Positions 63,753 to 64,000 of a stretch of 64,000 bases of DNA are shown piece after piece. The first letter of the stretch is position 1; each line of letters begins with the position of its first letter. The DNA is taken from NCBI RefSeq assembly GCF_000802155.2, contig NZ_JQGJ02000003.1:1-64000 (forward strand), in the 5' to 3' direction. The notes beneath the pieces were generated by a model, which ran no database searches, was not told the DNA's origin, and saw nothing but the letters and a program-made list of their open reading frames with translations. The position numbers and the translations under genes are program-made. The DNA is from Pseudomonas frederiksbergensis. GTDB lineage: Bacteria; Pseudomonadota; Gammaproteobacteria; Pseudomonadales; Pseudomonadaceae.

Positions 63753-64000
63753 ATGGAATGGACTGTATTTCAGTGGATCGGCGGAAGCCTGGACGCGATG
63801 CTGAATACCTTCGTCTCGCAAACGGCATCGAATGTGATTTTGGGTTTCCAGTTGACGATACTTACCTGCGTCACTCTCTACATCACGTTGACAGGCTATG
63901 CGATCAGCTCCGGCGCGATGGAAGCGCCTTTTCCAACGTTCCTCAAACAATGCATAAAAATCAGCATCATTGCGGCTTTTTGCATGACGGTAGATTCCTA
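63753..64000 (+). CDS. VirB6/TrbL-type conjugation channel protein (N-terminal part, runs off the window)
   Basis: This is the start of a polytopic inner-membrane protein of the type IV secretion channel. The first 82 residues (MEWTVFQWIGGSLDAMLN, then hydrophobic VILGFQLTILTCVTLYITLTGYAIS) match the VirB6 N-terminal layout. The ATG at 63753 has a very strong AAAGGAGG site. The gene continues beyond 64000. Confidence 0.85.
   Translation, partial: MEWTVFQWIGGSLDAMLNTFVSQTASNVILGFQLTILTCVTLYITLTGYAISSGAMEAPFPTFLKQCIKISIIAAFCMTVDS

Overview
The window is chromosomal DNA of a Pseudomonas, most likely of the P. fluorescens group. It is GC-rich, carries pseudomonad REP/REPIN repeats, and its gene order runs in reverse along the PAO1 stretch I remember as roughly PA0668 to PA0575, followed by an integrated mobile element. 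No database search was possible, so names rest on motifs, lengths and remembered synteny.

Layout. (1) 1-9500: a strong rRNA-type promoter pointing out of the left edge, tyrS, an M23 peptidase with anmK, erpA, argC, hemJ, a nitronate monooxygenase, a DUF805 protein, a short-chain dehydrogenase and a HIT protein. (2) 9500-20600: coq7, speD, an OsmC protein, vfr, then the split tryptophan genes (trpGDC with a lipoate-ligase-like gene, and gph-trpE). An EstP autotransporter esterase sits between the two trp loci. (3) 20500-30600: rpe, an iron alcohol dehydrogenase, and an ABC importer with its two-component system (agtABCD/agtSR type, for 4-aminobutyrate and 5-aminovalerate). (4) 30600-41900: envelope and housekeeping genes: a DUF3530 protein, djlA, murU-amgK, then the tightly packed lptD-surA-pdxA-rsmA-apaG-apaH-glpE. 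(5) 42000-49980: prkA-yeaH-spoVR stress operon, cca, folK-folB, plsY. (6) 49985-59740: tsaD opposite rpsU-dnaG-rpoD, then rmcA (c-di-GMP) and a CAU-anticodon tRNA. (7) 59740-64000: the left end of an integrative element, with a tyrosine integrase next to the tRNA, a small HTH protein, a winged-helix protein, then VirB5, a membrane protein, an EexN-type lipoprotein and the start of VirB6.

Main observation. A 28-codon ORF (15959-16045, minus strand) upstream of trpGDC ends in ARWRWRA-stop. The unusual C-terminal tail of Gph, directly upstream of trpE, ends in the same seven residues with the same codons. In both places a small CCGG-type hairpin starts exactly 10 nt after the stop codon. Both anthranilate synthase subunit genes therefore seem to sit behind the same Trp-codon-rich, ribosome-sensing leader. 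In one case that leader is the tail of a full-length enzyme. Neither copy has an obvious U-run terminator, so the mechanism is open.

Second in interest is the element end: overlapping ATGA junctions link the HTH, winged-helix and VirB5 genes, and the membrane and EexN genes. Its control region has phased repeats before the integrase and a hairpin that covers the ribosome-binding site of the HTH gene.
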